Source: Klebsiella sp. RHBSTW-00484
GTDB taxonomy: Bacteria > Pseudomonadota > Gammaproteobacteria > Enterobacterales > Enterobacteriaceae
DNA length: 64,000 nucleotides
Assembly: GCF_013705725.1 (NCBI RefSeq)
Contig: NZ_CP055481.1
Span: forward strand, 4,278,001 to 4,342,000
Direction: 5' to 3'
The notes under the pieces were generated by a model. It was not told the DNA's origin. It searched no databases and saw only the letters and a list, made by a program, of their open reading frames with translations. Positions 59,477-64,000 of the stretch are shown piece after piece. A program made the translations under genes and the position numbers. Every line of letters begins with the position of its first letter. The first letter of the stretch is position 1.

Positions 59477-60610
59477 CTACTTCAGAATATCGTTTACATC
59501 CTGGAACAGATAAAACTTAGTGTTCTGATGCGGCTGAAAATTATTATCGGAAACAAATATCAACGTCTTTTTGCCATCAATCAGCGGACCGAAGGTGACA
59601 CCTTCAATACAATCCGGCGCATTCGTCACATCGGAGAAATCAATCAGTAACTTTTTCACCGCCGGTTGAATAATGCTCCGCTTCTCAACCTGCGCCAGCG
59701 ATTTAATCTCTTTGATATCCGAGCTTGCCGTCGTGTCAGCCAGCCACACTTTGACGGAGAAATCCCAGTCGTTAAACCCTTCTGATGCATTGCGCCCGGA
59801 ACGCTCAACCACCAGCAGTTTATTTTCATTAAGTGCTAAAACTTCCGACACGCCGTTATCGTTGATACCAAATTTTGAAATATGTGAAACAGGGTCAACG
59901 TTGTAGTGAAAGGATTTTTCCAGCTCGGGCTTCTTATCGCCGCCGTTGTAGCGGAACTTTAAAATCCGCGCCGGGCTTGAGTTCATTGGCGAGGCCAGCG
60001 GGCCATCTTGTTTTAACGCCCCTTCTGCCGCGACGAACAGATATTGGTTATCCGGGGTAAACGAAAGTCCTTCCCAGGAAATACCGCTGCGGAACCCTTC
60101 CGGGTCCTCTTTTTTACTATCAACCGAATACCCCTCGGGGAAGATAGCACTCAGGTCTTCAACGAATTTGCCGGTTAGCGTGCTTTTACGCAGCGGACTT
60201 CCGGCTTCAGAAGTCCAGAGCAGCTGATTTTCTGGCGTAATGACCATCCCTTCCGCATCAACAAACCCTTTTTTAAACGCTTCGCCACCCGCATCAAGAA
60301 GATCGTACTGCTGCTCAACGACAACATCCTTAATACCCGCGGCGGAGAGATCGACTTTCAGTTTATAGAAACGCGGCTTACCTTCCGTCGGGGTATTTCG
60401 GCTGTCAGAAATCGCATAAAAACGCTGCTCGCCTTCATGCCAGCGAATAGCAGACAACCCGCCAAAGGGCACATTCTTCCAGGCAAACGACGTCGGTATT
60501 GTATATTCGCCAAGAAATTTAAGATCGGACTCATTGGCAATGGAGTGCGTTGAAAAACCCAGTAATATTGAAAGTGTGGCACCGGATAATAAAATATTTT
60601 TAATATTCAA
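59477..60610 (-). CDS. Secreted protein with esterase-like phytase domain
   Basis: 377-aa precursor with a signal peptide (cleavage near SIAN/ES, about residue 26), periplasmic. Matches the pattern of the phytase-like esterase propeller family (PF13449-type): FGGLSAIRWHEGEQRFYAIS, VDAEGMVITPENQLLWTSEAG, WEGLSFTPDNQYLFVAAEG, CIEGVTFGPLIDGKKTLIFVSDNN. It probably cleaves a phosphoester or phosphodiester. Last gene of its - operon, 3 nt after the PfkB kinase gene. Confidence 0.78.
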   Translation of the reverse strand: MNIKNILLSGATLSILLGFSTHSIANESDLKFLGEYTIPTSFAWKNVPFGGLSAIRWHEGEQRFYAISDSRNTPTEGKPRFYKLKVDLSAAGIKDVVVEQQYDLLDAGGEAFKKGFVDAEGMVITPENQLLWTSEAGSPLRKSTLTGKFVEDLSAIFPEGYSVDSKKEDPEGFRSGISWEGLSFTPDNQYLFVAAEGALKQDGPLASPMNSSPARILKFRYNGGDKKPELEKSFHYNVDPVSHISKFGINDNGVSEVLALNENKLLVVERSGRNASEGFNDWDFSVKVWLADTTASSDIKEIKSLAQVEKRSIIQPAVKKLLIDFSDVTNAPDCIEGVTFGPLIDGKKTLIFVSDNNFQPHQNTKFYLFQDVNDILK

Positions 60611-60613
60611 AAC

Positions 60614-61540
60614 CTACTCCTTTCCTTTTTCGGATGAAATAAATTGGCTAATTTCTTCAATGCTGGCCAAATGTCCCCTGGCACCTATCTGCATAATATT
60701 CAGCGCGGCGGCAGCGCTGGCAAACTCAATCGCTGGCGCTAATTTATAGTTATTAGCATAAGTGTAAATAAAGGAGGCGTTAAAAGTATCGCCTGCACCG
60801 GTGGTATCAACAACAGGGATTTTAAAGCCCGGATGGCGCGCTTCTTCCTGCTCGGTTACGGCAATCACCCCTGCTGCGCCACAGGTCACCACCAGCGTCG
60901 ACAGCGAGTATTTCCGGCGTAGTGCATGCAGCACAGGCCATTCAGGGTCGCAATTACAACTGGCGGTAAAACCGTCCTGGTTGAAAATAGCAATATCAGC
61001 GAGACTTAATATTTTCGCCAGCTGCTCTTTATCGCTGGCAATGTGTGGCTCAATGTCGACCGCCACCAGGGTATTATGCGCATGAGCATATTGTGCCTGA
61101 ATCGCATATTTATCGAGATCGCCCGGCATGGTGTACATAATTTTACTTTCAGCAATCGCGGTAAACGCCGTCTGCTGATCCCATTCGCAATTATCCCCCG
61201 GAGCATAGATTAATGACTTCTCTCCGCTCTCATCGAGAATAATTATCGCCATATTGGGGTCCTGGCCTGGGTTGATTTTGATATAGCGGGTATCAACACC
61301 GTGACGATTAAAGTCATCGACAATCAACTGACCATAGCGATCGTCGCCAGCGCTGGATAATGAAACCACCTTCAGCCCCAGCGTTGACATCATGCACGCG
61401 CTATTCGCTACAGTGCCGCCCACATTTTCGGATATTTTTTTGCCAACGACTTTGTCATCATTTCCCGGCAGCCTGGGCACCCGAAAAACCAAATCAATGT
61501 TGCCACTTCCGACCGCAACGACATCATATTTTTTCATCAT
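60614..61540 (-). CDS. PfkB-family kinase (ribokinase fold)
   Basis: 308 aa. N-terminal GSGNIDLVFRVPRLPG, substrate segment ENVGGTVANSACMMSTLG and the catalytic anion hole DTTGAGDTFNASFIY. Its ATG overlaps the SIS gene stop (ATGA). Encoded with an ADP-ribosylglycohydrolase, as YegV is with YegU in E. coli, so a ribosyl or nucleoside substrate is likely. Confidence 0.85.
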   Translation of the reverse strand: MMKKYDVVAVGSGNIDLVFRVPRLPGNDDKVVGKKISENVGGTVANSACMMSTLGLKVVSLSSAGDDRYGQLIVDDFNRHGVDTRYIKINPGQDPNMAIIILDESGEKSLIYAPGDNCEWDQQTAFTAIAESKIMYTMPGDLDKYAIQAQYAHAHNTLVAVDIEPHIASDKEQLAKILSLADIAIFNQDGFTASCNCDPEWPVLHALRRKYSLSTLVVTCGAAGVIAVTEQEEARHPGFKIPVVDTTGAGDTFNASFIYTYANNYKLAPAIEFASAAAALNIMQIGARGHLASIEEISQFISSEKGKE

Positions 61541-62529
61541 TTCATATCCTCGAATGTAACGCGCTCTCCACCCATTGCGACATAACGCTCCGCCAGTGTT
61601 AAAGAGAGTTGGAAAAGCAGCAGCATATTTCGCTGTAAATAATCATGTGCCCTGAAATGCTCAGGAGGCGCAAAGCAATATGACAATGCCCCCTGGCGAG
61701 TCAAACGCTGCTGAATAGAGGCGCACAGTAGCTGGTCTTCCTCTTTTTCGGGAAACATGACCACAAGGTGCTGCTGGTTGGCCTGGTTAAGCCTTAGTGC
61801 ATGGCAATACTCTTCAATCGGCAAAAAATGGGCCTCGATCTGCGGCCCGCAGGCCATCAGATTTGATGCCAGATACGCCATCCCCCAGGTCATTCCATTA
61901 CCCAGAAAAACCACCCGCCGGGAGAAAAATGCCTCAGCGTGAGTACCCAGCCATGCCTGCCACTGTGCGTTTTCCCAATCCTGAGACAAATGTGGGATAT
62001 CCACATTTGTCATCTCTGACGCCACCGTTTTCGCCTGAAGAATCCGCTCAGCCAGCCGCATGAGTAAAAACAACGTTGCTGAGCTGCTTTGGGTCGGCAT
62101 CCCTTTTTTACATGCCTGAGTAAACAGCATTCGCGACGATAATTGAGCAAACGGACTTCCCGGCGAGTTGGTCATCCCTACCACCCTGGCTTTCGTCGTG
62201 AGCGCATGAGCAAACGCATCGAGAACCTGGGAAGGTCTGCCGCTGGCGCTAATAACGACAACCAGCGAACCGGCGCTGAAGCGATCCGTCGCTAAACCCA
62301 GAAACGTAAACGACTGTACGGCACGACACTGAATCGCCCCACAACGATTCAGATATGCCTCCACCATCAACGCAATAGCATACGAATCACCAGATCCCAC
62401 GAGGTACAGCTGCTCCAATGAGGCAAAATCAATATCCGCTAATGCCTCCAGGCCATTGGGCTGAAGCTGCATCGCAGATAGCAGACCGGAGATCCCGGCA
62501 ATTTCTTGCCGGGTGCAGGATAATGGCAT
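61537..62529 (-). CDS. SIS-domain sugar isomerase/deglycase-like protein
   Basis: 330 aa from the 62529 ATG (AAGG 5 nt upstream); an in-frame ATG at 62559 has a poorer ribosome site. Two SIS domains: LYLVGSGDSYAIALMVEAYL and VVVISASGRPSQVLDAF in the first, VFLGNGMTWGMAYLASNLMA in the second. Size and layout recall FrlB/GlmS-like aldose-ketose isomerases and fructosamine-6-P deglycases. The partner PfkB kinase would supply the phosphorylated substrate. Exact reaction unknown. Confidence 0.75.
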   Translation of the reverse strand: MPLSCTRQEIAGISGLLSAMQLQPNGLEALADIDFASLEQLYLVGSGDSYAIALMVEAYLNRCGAIQCRAVQSFTFLGLATDRFSAGSLVVVISASGRPSQVLDAFAHALTTKARVVGMTNSPGSPFAQLSSRMLFTQACKKGMPTQSSSATLFLLMRLAERILQAKTVASEMTNVDIPHLSQDWENAQWQAWLGTHAEAFFSRRVVFLGNGMTWGMAYLASNLMACGPQIEAHFLPIEEYCHALRLNQANQQHLVVMFPEKEEDQLLCASIQQRLTRQGALSYCFAPPEHFRAHDYLQRNMLLLFQLSLTLAERYVAMGGERVTFEDMK

Positions 62530-62565
62530 GATGACCTTCTCTTCCCTATCCGCTCTCATTTTCCG

Positions 62566-63645
62566 TTAACCTTTCAGCGATTCCGCAGCCAACTTCGTCA
62601 GGCCAGTGGCAATCTCCGGCAGATTAAAGTCGCGACTGTTTACGGAGTTGAAAAACGCATACTGCTCTTTCGGCAAAGCATCGAATCCCTTCCAGGCACC
62701 CGCAATTGCCCCGGCCATCGTAGCAATGCTGTCCGTATCGTTACCGACATTACTTGCGGCGACAATGGTCTCCCACGGACGCCCTTCACAGAAGGCCAGC
62801 AGGCCAATAGCCGCTGGGATAGACTCATGCGCGGCCACGGAGTTACCGATATAGCCTTCAATCTCATACAGACATTTTTCCAGTGAATCCGCTTCGCGGG
62901 CGATTTTTACCGCCAGTCGGGTGCGCATTTCAATGGAAGGACCGGCGACGCAGCGCGCATGTTTTTTCGCCAGCGATTCACCGTAACGCGCGCCTTCCAG
63001 GCTGGCATCAATAATCTCATCCAGCGTGGTATCAACCACCATCGCCTGAGAAGTCGCGCCCGCAATCGCACAGGCGCTGGCAATGGCGATATTGGTATCA
63101 TGCGAGGGGATGCAGGTCAGCAGAGCAAGGTCACAGGCTTTAGTGAGCTGACCCGGATAGATCAATCCAGCGGGGGCCACGCGCATTCCCGCGCCGTTAG
63201 TGGTGCCAACATTTGGTGCCTGACGGGTCGAGGTGCCAATACGCCCGATAGTATTGGTCGGATATCCTTCACGTAGCGCTTTGACGACCTGTTCTGTGGT
63301 TGGCCCTTTGTACATCGCGTAAGGCATCATATCAGCCCAGCGCAGCAGTGCGGCTTTCCAGTCATCATTGGTAAATTGCCCGTAGCCCGCAGCAATCAAC
63401 GCTTCCGCTAAAACATACATCTGACTTGAGTCATCGGTGATTAAACCCGCTACACCCTTTAGTGAACCGGCGAAGGTATCCAGTGGCGGCTCGACAAACT
63501 TGTCTAACCAACCGCCCCATTTCTGTTTAATCTCATCGATACTATACAATTCCGTCGCCGCACCGAGCGCATCGCCCATCCCCGCACACGCCAGCGCCCC
63601 TAAAATCTTGTTGTAAACCACCGAATCACATCCAACTGAAGCCAT
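62566..63645 (-). CDS. ADP-ribosylglycohydrolase-family enzyme
   Basis: 359 aa from the 63645 ATG (AAGGA 7 nt upstream; the ATG at 63666 has none). Metal motifs of the family: ITDDSSQMYVLAEAL near residue 75 and SNVGNDTDSIATMAGAIAGA near residue 310. GDALGAATE sits at the N-terminus. It hydrolyses an N- or O-glycosidic ADP-ribosyl or ribosyl bond. First gene of a four-gene - operon (this, SIS, PfkB, phytase-like). Homolog of YegU in domain type. Confidence 0.85.
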   Translation of the reverse strand: MASVGCDSVVYNKILGALACAGMGDALGAATELYSIDEIKQKWGGWLDKFVEPPLDTFAGSLKGVAGLITDDSSQMYVLAEALIAAGYGQFTNDDWKAALLRWADMMPYAMYKGPTTEQVVKALREGYPTNTIGRIGTSTRQAPNVGTTNGAGMRVAPAGLIYPGQLTKACDLALLTCIPSHDTNIAIASACAIAGATSQAMVVDTTLDEIIDASLEGARYGESLAKKHARCVAGPSIEMRTRLAVKIAREADSLEKCLYEIEGYIGNSVAAHESIPAAIGLLAFCEGRPWETIVAASNVGNDTDSIATMAGAIAGAWKGFDALPKEQYAFFNSVNSRDFNLPEIATGLTKLAAESLKG

Positions 63646-63761
63646 ATAAATATCCTTAATAGTCATAGAGGTAAGAGCCCGATCCGGCTAACTGACCGGT
63701 TACTGATTTTGCGCTAGCAGAATCAGGCTCTCATTCATCAATATCGAACCCAAAACGAAAA

Positions 63762-63775
63762 TTGGTAGATACCAA
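63762..63775. promoter_or_regulatory. GntR operator copy 3, perfect
   Basis: TTGGTAGATACCAA, perfect inverted repeat (extends to ATTGGTA...TACCAAT), 117 bp upstream of the ADP-ribosylglycohydrolase start. The distance nearly equals that of copy 1 from xapX. Confidence 0.75.
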
Positions 63776-63820
63776 TAGAACCAACAATTCTAAGCAATAA
63801 GAATGAAAAGTGCGTAATTC

Positions 63821-63836
63821 TGTGACAAAGTTCAAA
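63821..63836. promoter_or_regulatory. CRP site upstream of the ADP-ribosylglycohydrolase operon
   Basis: TGTGACAAAGTTCAAA matches the CRP consensus at 9 of 10 fixed positions and shares the core GTGACAAAGTTCA with the site at 58505. Confidence 0.68.
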
Positions 63837-63915
63837 ATAAATTTCAATATAATTAATTAAATCAATATATTAACAAAATAACCCCTCAATCTCTCAAAAG
63901 ACATTTATTTTGATT

Positions 63916-63929
63916 GTGGTAGATACCAA
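63916..63929. promoter_or_regulatory. GntR operator copy 4
   Basis: GTGGTAGATACCAA, one mismatch from the perfect repeat, near the right edge. It probably serves a gene read rightwards out of the window. Confidence 0.65.
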
Positions 63930-64000
63930 TTTGGTGATATTACTTTTAGTGAACTGCGGCGACGCCTCAAAAATTCTCGTATCAGGACATGTGAGACTAT

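Larger units (their letters stand above)
63646..64000. other. 355-bp AT-rich regulatory region at the right edge
   Basis: No ORF. It holds two GntR operator copies and one CRP site, listed separately. The spacing suggests divergent promoters, one for the - operon and one for a + gene starting beyond base 64000. Confidence 0.6.

Noticed and set aside
1..64000. CRISPR arrays, prophage, insertion sequences, tRNA or rRNA genes
   Set aside because: No regularly spaced direct repeats, transposase or phage ORFs, or recognisable tRNA/rRNA sequence were seen on either strand.

Overview
The window is chromosomal DNA of an enterobacterium, most likely Klebsiella or the closely related Raoultella (K. 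oxytoca complex-like). The left 15.9 kb follows the E. coli lipA-to-ybdL gene order almost exactly. The right part carries genes typical of Klebsiella: acireductone dioxygenase, the rest of methionine salvage, and a PhyK-type phytase. Two ERIC elements and several REP/BIME repeats fit the same group. I see no rRNA, tRNA, CRISPR array, prophage or insertion sequence.

Layout. (1) 1-15.9 kb is core: end of ybeF, lipA, tatE, nit1/ybeM, crcB, cspE, pagP, dcuC, rna, rnk, uspG, ahpF, ahpC, dsbG, ybdO, ybdN, ybdM, ybdL. A possible unannotated small RNA lies between ahpC and dsbG. (2) 16.2-19.8 kb holds mtnC, mtnD and a cytoplasmic molybdopterin S/N-oxide reductase. (3) 20.2-28.9 kb is a sugar locus: a ribose-type ABC importer plus PfkB kinase on +, facing a 2-hydroxyacid dehydrogenase, FGGY kinase and MtnB-type dehydratase on -. 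(4) 29.4-33.3 kb is a nitrogen-scavenging operon (NCS1 permease, PucR regulator, CodA-like deaminase) with a clear sigma-54 promoter and an upstream NtrC-like site. (5) 33.4-40.6 kb is a MalK-type ABC importer in one operon with two sulfatases that lack signal peptides, divergent from a LacI regulator. (6) 42.1-45.7 kb is a phytate-type operon: inositol-monophosphatase-like enzyme, organophosphate MFS transporter, periplasmic phytase. (7) 45.8-54.4 kb has mtnA and mtnK (divergent), a second ribose-type ABC importer with an LVIVD beta-propeller protein (likely methylthioribose uptake), and hcxA (ybdH). (8) 54.6-55.3 kb is a RelE-like toxin with an XRE antitoxin. (9) 55.4-64 kb is an accessory system of two operons and a GntR regulator, tied together by repeated operators and CRP sites.

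How it works together. MtnK, A, B, C, D and the aminotransferase YbdL make a complete methylthioribose-to-methionine route within 32 kb. MetJ-box-like repeats stand before ybdL, mtnK/mtnA, mtnB and, less clearly, hcxA. The most novel part is region 9. It encodes a KdgM-like porin, a periplasmic HAD phosphatase-like protein, a periplasmic phytase-like esterase protein, an XapX small membrane protein, an adenosine/adenine deaminase-like enzyme, an ADP-ribosylglycohydrolase, a PfkB kinase and a SIS-domain protein. Together they look like a pathway for scavenging a phosphorylated nucleoside or ribosyl compound. An inner-membrane transporter is not visible and may lie beyond the right edge.
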